The notes beneath the pieces are model-generated. The model was not told the origin of the DNA. It saw nothing but the letters and a program-made list of their open reading frames with translations, and searched no databases. A program made the position numbers and the translations under genes. DNA of 10,010 nt from Gammaproteobacteria bacterium (GTDB lineage Bacteria; Pseudomonadota; Gammaproteobacteria; UBA6429; Thiohalophilaceae). Positions 1-6,042 of the stretch are shown piece after piece; position 1 is the stretch's first letter; each line of letters starts with the position of its first letter. The stretch lies in NCBI GenBank assembly GCA_013152045.1, contig JAADGZ010000265.1:1-10010 (forward strand), in the 5' to 3' direction.

Positions 1-858
1 GTTGGTCTGGCACTGATCATGGGCTGGCGCCTGGGGCGTACTTTGTTAGCCAGGGTCGATCTGATCAATGAAACAGCGGAACGAGTAACCGAGGGCGATC
101 TCTCTCATCGCGTGCCGCTTAGTGGCCAGCATGATGAGTTTGATGAACTTGCCGGTCATATTAATAGTATGTTGGCGCGGATTGAAATCCTGCTAATGGG
201 GATGCGCCAGGTGACGGATAATATCGCCCATGATTTACGCAGACCGTTGGCACGTATGCGTAACAGGATCGAGGTTACCCTGCTGGATTCAAGAGAAAAT
301 GAAGAATATCGGCGAGCCATGCAAGAAACCAAAGGCGATGCCGAGGAACTGATGCAAACATTCAATGCCCTGCTGGAGATCGCCCAGGCGGAGGCCGGCA
401 GTTACCGGGGCGAATGGGTCGAGGTAAATCTTTCCGTCCTGCTTCAGGATCTGTATGAACTCTATGAAGATCAGGCGGCAGAACATAACTGGCAATTTAA
501 AGCGGAGATCGAAGACGGTTTGAAGGTGAAGGGAAACCGGCAATTACTGGCGCAGGCTCTTACTAACCTGTTGGATAATGCCTTTAAGTTTACGCAAAAA
601 GGCGGCCTGATCCAGCTCCAGGCAAAACATCGGCAAGGAAAAATACAGCTGTGTGTCAGTGACAATGGTCCAGGGATCCCGGCAGATCAAAAAGAGAATG
701 TCACGCATCGATTTGTTCGACTGGAAAGCGCACGCAGTACGCCCGGAAATGGATTGGGCTTAAGCTTGGTCAAGGCGGTTGCTGACTTGCACAAAGCCAG
801 GCTCGAGCTTAAGGATAACAGTCCTGGTTTGCGGGTTGTGATCGAGTTTACGGGATAA
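1..858 (+). CDS. Sensor histidine kinase, C-terminal part (HAMP-HisKA-HATPase), 5' end outside window
   Basis: This is the cytoplasmic part of a membrane sensor kinase that phosphorylates a partner response regulator. The reading frame is open from base 1, so the ATG at base 19 is internal; the six residues before it look like the end of a membrane helix. Counting from that Met: a HAMP linker (about 1-58), the H-box with phospho-accepting His71 in IAHDLRRPL, the N-box NLLDNAFKFT (Asn187), the G1 box DNGPGIP (215-221) and the G2 box GNGLGL (243-248). The C-terminus is intact. The frame and the STPGNGLGLSLV region resemble the OmpR-partner kinases of the TctE/QseC/heavy-metal type. By family habit its regulator would be encoded just upstream, outside the window. 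Odd point: Arg75 occupies the H-box position that is usually Thr or Asn. The signal sensed cannot be judged because the sensor domain is missing. Confidence 0.93.
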   Translation, partial: VGLALIMGWRLGRTLLARVDLINETAERVTEGDLSHRVPLSGQHDEFDELAGHINSMLARIEILLMGMRQVTDNIAHDLRRPLARMRNRIEVTLLDSRENEEYRRAMQETKGDAEELMQTFNALLEIAQAEAGSYRGEWVEVNLSVLLQDLYELYEDQAAEHNWQFKAEIEDGLKVKGNRQLLAQALTNLLDNAFKFTQKGGLIQLQAKHRQGKIQLCVSDNGPGIPADQKENVTHRFVRLESARSTPGNGLGLSLVKAVADLHKARLELKDNSPGLRVVIEFTG

Positions 859-871
859 GTAAAGCCATGTC

Positions 872-917
872 TTAAGCCCCTCTCCCCGATAAGGAGAGGA
901 ACTTAACAGGATAGCCG
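872..917 (-). repeat. Dispersed palindromic repeat, copy 1
   Basis: The short gap between the convergent kinase and binding-protein genes holds a perfect 7-bp hairpin, CCTCTCC (879-885) and GGAGAGG (893-899), with a 7-nt loop. There is no T-run on either side, so it is not a typical intrinsic terminator. Read on the minus strand, it matches a segment near 5914-5950 at the same internal spacing: GCTATCC(T/C)GTTAA, then 12 nt, then ATCGGGGAGAGG. About 30 of 37 positions agree. It therefore looks like one member of a dispersed intergenic repeat family. Beyond this element I see nothing in 859-953. Confidence 0.7.
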
Positions 918-953
918 TGAGCCTACTTTTAAATACGCGTCAAACGGCTCTGT

Positions 954-1937
954 TCATTTTCCGGGAAGCGGTTTGAGTCGCAGTTCCCTTTGGCTGGCTT
1001 TGATGAATCCGTGCCTGGCATAGATGCCCTGGGCTTCGTCTGTGCCCAGGAAAGATAGGAAGCGTACTGCATTGTAAGGGTTACGAGCGGTTTTCAAAGA
1101 ACCGATAACATAGGCTACCTTATCAGCCATGTTGTAAGGGGCGGGGATATCTACGCCTTCAATCTTGCGGCCGATTTTCTGTTGATAGGTGATTTCTGTG
1201 GTCCAAACCAGACCGACATCGGTCTTGCCTTGCAGCAGGCGTATCGGTGTTTCACGATGATGACGCGAGGTGAACCAGGTTTTGTCTTTGATGGCCCAGC
1301 AACTCTTGCATTTCTTGCCATCGGTTACCTTTTGATAAATACCCAGCATCTTGAGCATTTCAGAACCGTAGAATTTGAATATACCTTCGGTCAAGGGGTT
1401 GGGTAGGGTTACCACTACATCGTTACGAGCCAGATCCCTTGGTCCTTTGATATGCTTGGGGTTGCCTTCCAGTACTTCCAGTGCCAGTTTGTTGTGGGTA
1501 TAGGTCATATAGTCGTTCATTAAATTCCTGGCATGTAGTTTCTTCAGGTGGTTAACGTTGACGCTGGCAAACAGGTCGGGATTTTTGGCGATTTTCTGGC
1601 CGGCTATTTTGCCCTGTTTAAGAATCTGCCCCTTAAGGATCTGGCCTGGTGGAATGGTTTCCACGAACACCGACTTGATATCGGGATTGTGTTTCTGGAA
1701 GGCGCCGATCAGATCTTCCATTACCATAAACTGGTTCCCCGCCAGGTATATAACCAGATCGGCTGTATAGGAGTCGCCGACTTTGCCATAGTCGATCTTG
1801 CCGTCAGCCTGGAAGGTGCGGTGATCATGTCCCCTGCCAACGTCTTTGCCGGCCAGCGCTGCGGTGCTCATGAACCCGCATAGTGCCAGCAGCATGGCCA
1901 GAACCGTGGCACGACCTGTATTGATTATTTTTGACAT
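954..1937 (-). CDS. Orphan periplasmic substrate-binding protein, molybdate/sulfate-type (PBP2-like) fold
   Basis: The protein has 327 residues. An N-terminal signal peptide ends in a good signal-peptidase I site (ALA29/GK), so it is exported to the periplasm. Cys20 lacks a proper lipobox because Leu precedes it. The mature protein reads as a two-lobe type 2 binding protein, most like the molybdate-binding (ModA) group: LVIYLAGNQFMVMEDLIGAF (about 61-80), DLFASVNVNHLKKL (121-134), the LPNPLTEGIFKFYGSEML stretch (178-195), and GKTDVGLVWTTE (237-248). Cys210 and Cys213 form a C-x-x-C pair, and HDH (37-39) lies near the mature N-terminus; both could bind metal or form a disulfide. The start is supported by GAGGAG and AAAGGA just before the ATG. 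No ABC permease or ATPase gene adjoins it: the downstream neighbour is convergent and the upstream one is a response regulator. The ligand is unknown. A role in delivering a signal molecule to the adjacent sensor is inference. Confidence 0.85.
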   Translation of the reverse strand: MSKIINTGRATVLAMLLALCGFMSTAALAGKDVGRGHDHRTFQADGKIDYGKVGDSYTADLVIYLAGNQFMVMEDLIGAFQKHNPDIKSVFVETIPPGQILKGQILKQGKIAGQKIAKNPDLFASVNVNHLKKLHARNLMNDYMTYTHNKLALEVLEGNPKHIKGPRDLARNDVVVTLPNPLTEGIFKFYGSEMLKMLGIYQKVTDGKKCKSCWAIKDKTWFTSRHHRETPIRLLQGKTDVGLVWTTEITYQQKIGRKIEGVDIPAPYNMADKVAYVIGSLKTARNPYNAVRFLSFLGTDEAQGIYARHGFIKASQRELRLKPLPGK

Positions 1938-2050
1938 ATCCTTTCTCCTCTGTATTTAGACGAATGGGGTTTGAGATGGACAGTCTAGGACAACAGGAGG
2001 GAGGACAAAATCGTGGTTGACCCGATGACAGTCTAGGGTTGACCCTAGTG
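1938..2050 (-). promoter_or_regulatory. Repeat-rich promoter/operator region of the binding-protein gene
   Basis: Three sets of repeated words crowd this gap upstream of the binding-protein ATG. GACAGTCTAGG occurs at 1979-1989 and 2027-2037, exactly 48 bp apart. GGTTGACCC occurs at 2015-2023 and 2037-2045, 22 bp apart, about two helical turns. CTAGGG-TTGA-CCCTAG (2033-2048) is a perfect inverted repeat that contains the second GGTTGACCC core. I found no convincing -35/-10 pair, which fits an activator-dependent promoter. The neighbouring FixJ/NarL-type regulator is the obvious candidate to bind here, by inference from proximity. A strong Shine-Dalgarno lies within 1940-1955. Confidence 0.6.
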
Positions 2051-2112
2051 GAGCATGCTTTGAGACAAAGAAGGTGAGTCAGCTTAAAATGAGTAATTAT
2101 GGCGCAGAGAGT

Positions 2113-2721
2113 TTATTCAAGATCAGCGATCAATACCTGTCGGACCAGTTCGGCCGGGGTTTTGGCCTGCATTTTGGTCATAAGGTTGGCGCGGTGTAGT
2201 TCGACGGTCTTAATACTGATGCCGAGCTCGGCGGCAATGACTTTATTTTGAGTGGAGTTTAGTACGTAGCGCATGACTTCCTGTTCGCGTGGTGTCAGCT
2301 GATCAGCGCAGGCCTTGATGGCGGCGACACGCTGCTGGTTGCGGCGGTTGCCCTGGTCATAGGTGATAGCATGCTGCACCCGTTCCAGCATTAATGCGTC
2401 GTTGTAGGGTTTCTCAATAAAGTCATAGGCGCCGGCTTTCATCGCGCGTACAGCCATGGCCACATCAGCGTGGCCGGTGACAATGATAACCGGCAGCAGA
2501 ATTTCATGTTGTTTGAGCCGGGCGAACAGCTCCATACCATTGATTTCCGGCATGCGGACATCGAGCAGAATACAACCGGACATAGTTGCATCGATCTGGT
2601 CAAGGAATTCCAGGCCGCTGGCATAAACTTGCACTGGCAGGACGGCGGATTCAATCAGCCATTTGAGCGATTCCCTGGCCATGCTGTCATCATCAATAAT
2701 GTATACAGTCGAGCTTGTCAT
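2113..2721 (-). CDS. Response regulator, FixJ/NarL type (TtrR-like)
   Basis: This 202-residue transcription factor has a receiver domain (about 4-120) and a C-terminal LuxR-type helix-turn-helix (about 141-200). The receiver shows the acidic pocket Asp10-Asp12, phospho-acceptor Asp54 in LLDVRMPEING, Thr82 in IIVTGHADV, and Lys104 in EKPY. The DNA-binding part carries LTPREQEVM and GISIKTVELHRANLMTKM. The frame stays open upstream to 2880, but those 53 residues overlap the kinase gene and lack receiver character. The ATG at 2721 gives a normal FixJ-family length and has GGAGAG before it. It starts 4 nt after the kinase stop codon, so the two are co-transcribed and probably translationally coupled. 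It is expected to be phosphorylated by that kinase and to act on nearby promoters. Its targets are inferred, not shown. Confidence 0.93.
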   Translation of the reverse strand: MTSSTVYIIDDDSMARESLKWLIESAVLPVQVYASGLEFLDQIDATMSGCILLDVRMPEINGMELFARLKQHEILLPVIIVTGHADVAMAVRAMKAGAYDFIEKPYNDALMLERVQHAITYDQGNRRNQQRVAAIKACADQLTPREQEVMRYVLNSTQNKVIAAELGISIKTVELHRANLMTKMQAKTPAELVRQVLIADLE

Positions 2722-2725
2722 TGTT

Positions 2726-5125
2726 TTAACTCTCCGCTGTCGCAGGCAGTTCGAATGCAAATTCAGCGCCCCCCTGGTCCCGTACGCAGGCGCTGATACG
2801 ACCCTGGTGAGATTCAATAATTGAACGGCTGATGGAAAGGCCGAAGCCCATACCCTCGGCCTTGGTGCTAAAGAAGGCATCGAAAATTTTAGGCAGGATA
2901 GCTTTGGCTATACCTTCGCCATTGTCGCTGACAGCAAGACGAATCATGGCTGATGGAGTCACTTGCGTTTTAATGGTTAGTCGGCGTTGTTGCCTATCCA
3001 TCCGATCCATGGCTTCGATACTGTTGCGAATGAAGTTTAGAATAACTTGCTCTATCTGAATCAGGTTGCCGTCGATAGCTTGAATATTCGGATCGAGATC
3101 GAAAACAAGCGCGATCTCATGGCGTCGAATTTCATGGCTGAGTAGCGCAGCTACATTGCGTACGGCCTGGTTGAGATCGACATGGCCATAACGTTCCTCA
3201 CCCTTTTGTACAAATTGCCGAATATGACGAATAATATCTGCGGCCATGGTTGCGCCTTCAACTGCGCGCTCAAGGCCCTGAATCAATTTAAGCGTATCTG
3301 GCTGGGAATGTTTGAGTAGCCGCAGGCAGCCATTGCTGTAATTAATGGTAGCCGTTAGTGGCTGGTTTAATTTGTGCGCCAGGCTGGCAGCCATTTCACC
3401 GATGGTGCTCATGCGGGATACGCGGGCGAATTCAGTTTCGTGGCGGCGTTGCGTCTCATATGCCATTTGTCGTTCCAGTTCGTCAGCAATCCATTGTGCC
3501 ATAACTTTGAGTAGTTCGTGGTCCCACTGGCTCAGACGGGAATGACGCGTTTTTGTGCCGGCAAATTCAAGCGTGCAATGAATCCGGCCTTCCAGCATAA
3601 CACCGACACCGAGATAGCTGCGCCAACCCTGTTTACAGCAGGAGGAATCTGCAGTGGCATAGTTGACAACATCGGGAATATCAAGAGGTTCGCTCAAGTG
3701 TTTGACCAGATAGGCCGCACAGCGCTGGTTGAGCGGACCGCGGATTTCCGGCACCAGATCCGGATCGCCGGCTGTACGGCAGATCCGATGTTCATCGCCT
3801 TTGATACTGGCGAGTACAGCGACATCTAGATTGAAATATTTTCGGCCCGTTTCCAGCAATTGTTGCAGACGTTGTTCGTGGTTGAGATCCGGTGCGCTGG
3901 TAATCTTAACCAGCTTGCGCAGGGCGATGCGACTTTTTTCCAACGCCTGATTGGTCAGACGTAAATCACGGGTGCGTTCCATGACCTGTTCTTCGAGGCT
4001 GTCACGGTAGCGCGACAGCGCCGCCTGTGATGCTTCACGTTGGCTAATTTCAGAGCGCAGGTTACGCTGGGTTTCCCGCAAGCGATGGTTGGTGCGTGTA
4101 ATATAGCTGTTTAGCGTGATCAGACCTAGAAGGGTGATACCTGCACCGATAAACCAGTAAGCAAAACGTTTCATCAAGCTCCACAGCGATGTCTCGCGCA
4201 GAACCTCATAGGGTCCGATTTTAAGACTGCGCATGAGTGCCGTTACCGGTGAATAGTCAAGCGGTATGGTCCAGCCGGCACTGTGAGCCGCCAATGCGGC
4301 GGGATGATTTTCTGGCATGGACAGTAATGCCTGGGTTACCTGGGTGGCCAGTTTATGAGGTGTATCCTTGAGCGTGGCAAATGGCCATTCGGGATAAAGG
4401 CGGGTACTTAGCGGAAACGGGCTGTTGGGATTGTGTTGTGGATTAAGAATGCGAAAGTCTGCTGCATTGACCACGCCGGATTCCACCATACGGGCAAACG
4501 TTTCAGCTCTGACGGTGGCAGCATCAACGCTAGCATCTTCTACTGCGAGTACGATCTTATCCTGCGGAAATCCGGCAAATCGGAGCTCGCTAAAATCCCT
4601 GAATGGATCGATACCGTGATCGGCCAGTTCACGCCAGGCCATTTGAAAGCCGCCAAAGGCCTCGGCGCTGACGGCCATGAAGCTTTTGCCTTTTAGATCA
4701 TCCAGTTTGTTGATTGCCGTATTATCGGCTCGGCTTATGATGACCGCACCGTAACGAACTCGAACCTGCGTGCCCTCTCGTGACTGTAGTGTGGCAATTC
4801 GTGATATTCCAAAACGGGTTTCTAGATCAGCATAGTTTCCGGGGTTGGTTAGCGTGAACTGAATCTTACCGCTACGCGTGGCCTTGCGTATATCGTCAAG
4901 ATAAAGTGGCACGATTTCAAAATGGTATCCGGCAATCTTTGACGATAGATAATCGGCTGTTGGCAACCAACGGCGTAAAGCCTGCGTGTGGCCGCGATAA
5001 GCCAGTACGCCGATGCGAACAATAGTTTCATTCGGGGCGGCGTAGACCCGGGTTGCCTGCAATGATATTGCAAACAAGCCAACGCAGAGCAGCATGTAGG
5101 CTGAATGTATGGTTTTTTGATTCAT
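2726..5125 (-). CDS. Hybrid-architecture sensor histidine kinase: PhnD-like periplasmic domain, TM, GAF, HisKA, HATPase (TtrS-like)
   Basis: The protein has 799 residues. A signal/anchor segment (10-30) leads into a periplasmic PhnD-like binding domain (about 33-300; note IGVLAYRG, FTLTNPGNYADL, and DLKGKSFMAVSAEAFGGFQMAW with its usual helix). A membrane helix follows (about 320-340), then a coiled coil (345-405), a GAF domain (about 412-550), HisKA with His584 in ASLAHKLNQPL, an N-box NFIRNSIEAM (697-706), G1 DNGEGIA (734-740) and G2 GMGFGLSIS (758-766). The HxLNQPL form belongs to the FixL/TtrS-type kinases. The periplasmic domain plus the paired FixJ-type regulator recall the tetrathionate sensor TtrS, but the GAF insert makes this protein longer. 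Odd points: Lys585 replaces the usual Glu after the phospho-His, and the GAF carries adjacent Cys496-Cys497 plus Cys449, 469 and 517. The Shine-Dalgarno is weak. An in-frame stop at 5156-5158 limits any upstream extension. The ligand is not determined. Confidence 0.9.
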   Translation of the reverse strand: MNQKTIHSAYMLLCVGLFAISLQATRVYAAPNETIVRIGVLAYRGHTQALRRWLPTADYLSSKIAGYHFEIVPLYLDDIRKATRSGKIQFTLTNPGNYADLETRFGISRIATLQSREGTQVRVRYGAVIISRADNTAINKLDDLKGKSFMAVSAEAFGGFQMAWRELADHGIDPFRDFSELRFAGFPQDKIVLAVEDASVDAATVRAETFARMVESGVVNAADFRILNPQHNPNSPFPLSTRLYPEWPFATLKDTPHKLATQVTQALLSMPENHPAALAAHSAGWTIPLDYSPVTALMRSLKIGPYEVLRETSLWSLMKRFAYWFIGAGITLLGLITLNSYITRTNHRLRETQRNLRSEISQREASQAALSRYRDSLEEQVMERTRDLRLTNQALEKSRIALRKLVKITSAPDLNHEQRLQQLLETGRKYFNLDVAVLASIKGDEHRICRTAGDPDLVPEIRGPLNQRCAAYLVKHLSEPLDIPDVVNYATADSSCCKQGWRSYLGVGVMLEGRIHCTLEFAGTKTRHSRLSQWDHELLKVMAQWIADELERQMAYETQRRHETEFARVSRMSTIGEMAASLAHKLNQPLTATINYSNGCLRLLKHSQPDTLKLIQGLERAVEGATMAADIIRHIRQFVQKGEERYGHVDLNQAVRNVAALLSHEIRRHEIALVFDLDPNIQAIDGNLIQIEQVILNFIRNSIEAMDRMDRQQRRLTIKTQVTPSAMIRLAVSDNGEGIAKAILPKIFDAFFSTKAEGMGFGLSISRSIIESHQGRISACVRDQGGAEFAFELPATAES

Positions 5126-5220
5126 CTCGGTAACTGATGGCTGATCCGAACCGGCTTATTTATTACCGGGTATGCGTATATCATTATTATAATAATATGG
5201 CTTGACCTATACGCTGGTCA
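5126..5220 (-). promoter_or_regulatory. Candidate promoter/operator of the sensor-regulator operon
   Basis: Upstream of the kinase ATG lies a perfect 14-bp AT palindrome ATTATTATAATAAT (5183-5196); on the minus strand it contains TATAAT, a perfect -10 hexamer. No good -35 lies 16-18 bp upstream of it. Around it are the inverted repeats GCGTATA (5174-5180) and TATACGC (5208-5214), and TGACC (5203-5207) and GGTCA (5216-5220). CTTGACC at 5201-5207 resembles the GGTTGACCC word found before the binding-protein gene, so autoregulation by the same regulator is possible. In 5221-5338 I see only a weak hairpin, TAAATA (5304-5309) with TATTTA (5318-5323), and no gene. Confidence 0.45.
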
Positions 5221-5338
5221 TGTTGAATCTCAAGTTGTTGAGCAAGAGAATGAGCTCCATAACGCAAAGAATATCAGAGTTTGAGTCGTATGAGGCAGGA
5301 TTGTAAATATTGGGCAGTATTTATATTTTCGATCATTG

Positions 5339-5878
5339 CTACCAGCTCATTGACAGGTTGAGGCCAAACATGTTTTTTTCTGCATAGGGTGTGACCGTAA
5401 CCCCGTTATAGGCCGTGGTAAAATAATAATTGCTGAGGATTCCAATCGCCGCACCGGCAATCACGTCGACGGGATAATGTTTGTTTGCTCTGATTCTGCT
5501 CCAGCCTACAAAGCCAGCGGCGGCATAGGCTGGCAGGCCGTACTTCCAGCCGTATCGCATCTGTATAAATGCGGCTCCCTGAAATGCAGCCGAGGTATGT
5601 CCGGAGGGAAAAGACTGGGTGCCATTATTATGCGGGCGTTTTTCATTTACAGTAATTTTTAATGCATGGGTAATGAGAAAGGTCGTGAGGAAGGATTTAT
5701 AAAACTGCGTTCTTCCTTGCCCATCATCAATATAAAAAGTTGAAGCGTAAGCCGTTAAAGGAATAGCTATCTGAAGAAGATCGCCACTTTTTTCAATCGT
5801 GCTTTTGCCTGCCTGTGTTGCGCTTGATATTGCCAGTAACAGAGTTAAAACACTAAAACGTACCGCATGTAACTTCAT
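5339..5878 (-). CDS. Secreted PAP2-family phosphatase
   Basis: This 179-residue protein carries the complete three-part signature of PAP2 acid phosphatases: K-x6-RP (Lys74 to Arg81-Pro82), PSGH (91-94) and SR-x5-H-x3-D (Ser127-Arg128, His134, Asp138). His94, His134 and Asp138 should form the phosphohistidine active site, so it is probably active on a phosphate monoester or a lipid (di)phosphate. An N-terminal signal peptide with a likely cleavage after Ala23 (TQA/GK) and several hydrophobic stretches place it in the periplasm or at the membrane. The C-terminus ends in Trp after an alternating segment (LNLSMSW), reminiscent of an outer-membrane beta-signal, but this is too short to decide. AGAGGA precedes the ATG. 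It stands alone between the efflux operon and the sensor operon, all on the same strand. The substrate (lipid A, undecaprenyl pyrophosphate, phosphatidate) cannot be chosen from sequence alone. Confidence 0.9.
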   Translation of the reverse strand: MKLHAVRFSVLTLLLAISSATQAGKSTIEKSGDLLQIAIPLTAYASTFYIDDGQGRTQFYKSFLTTFLITHALKITVNEKRPHNNGTQSFPSGHTSAAFQGAAFIQMRYGWKYGLPAYAAAGFVGWSRIRANKHYPVDVIAGAAIGILSNYYFTTAYNGVTVTPYAEKNMFGLNLSMSW

Positions 5879-5913
5879 TCTTGGTCCTCTTGATAAAAAT
5901 AGAATAACGCACT

Positions 5914-5966
5914 GCTATCCCGTTAACCCCCTCGCCCCATCGGGGAGAGGGTTGGGGCGAGGGGGC
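5914..5966 (+). repeat. Dispersed palindromic repeat, copy 2 (long GC-rich hairpin)
   Basis: A perfect 13-bp inverted repeat, CCCCCTCGCCCCA (5927-5939) with TGGGGCGAGGGGG (5953-5965), encloses a 13-nt loop. It sits in the gap between the efflux pump gene and the phosphatase gene. The left half (5914-5950) matches the reverse complement of the element at about 879-915 with identical spacing. This copy carries extra bases after 5950 that copy 1 lacks, and these provide its right arm. On the plus strand CTTTTATTT follows, but no plus-strand gene ends here. On the minus strand the hairpin would follow the pump gene by about 80 nt without a clear U-run. It may still attenuate or stabilise the transcript. 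Confidence 0.7.
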
Positions 5967-5991
5967 TTTTATTTACTCCCCTCATCCTGGT

Positions 5992-6012
5992 CTTCTTCCC
6001 TGGGGGGAGAAG
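5992..6012. repeat. Imperfect hairpin just after the pump stop codon
   Basis: CTTCTTCCC (5992-6000) pairs with GGGGAGAAG (6004-6012) around a 3-nt loop, with one wobble pair. It sits about 30 nt downstream of the pump stop codon on the minus strand. No U-run follows on that strand. It may be a second GC-rich intergenic repeat or a weak transcript-end structure. Confidence 0.4.
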
Positions 6013-6042
6013 GAATGGTTCCGATATTGTCATGCCGTTATT

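Noticed and set aside
19..21. ATG as the start of the left-edge histidine kinase
   Set aside because: It lies at the junction of a membrane helix and the HAMP domain, and the frame is open to base 1.
1548..1883. Plus-strand open frame antisense to the binding-protein gene
   Set aside because: It overlaps the signal peptide and conserved lobe of an intact gene and shows no recognisable family.
2052..2070. Small palindromes AGCATGCT and CTTTG-AGA-CAAAG after the response regulator
   Set aside because: They are short, with no T-run; too weak for a terminator or operator call.
2722..2880. N-terminal extension of the response regulator frame up to 2880
   Set aside because: The 53 extra residues overlap the kinase C-terminus, have no receiver character, and a well-placed GGAGAG precedes the ATG at 2721 that gives the normal family length.
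5927..5971. Intrinsic terminator on the plus strand (GC hairpin followed by CTTTTATTT)
   Set aside because: No plus-strand gene ends upstream of it. On the minus strand, where it could end the efflux operon, the U-run is missing, so it is listed as a repeat instead.
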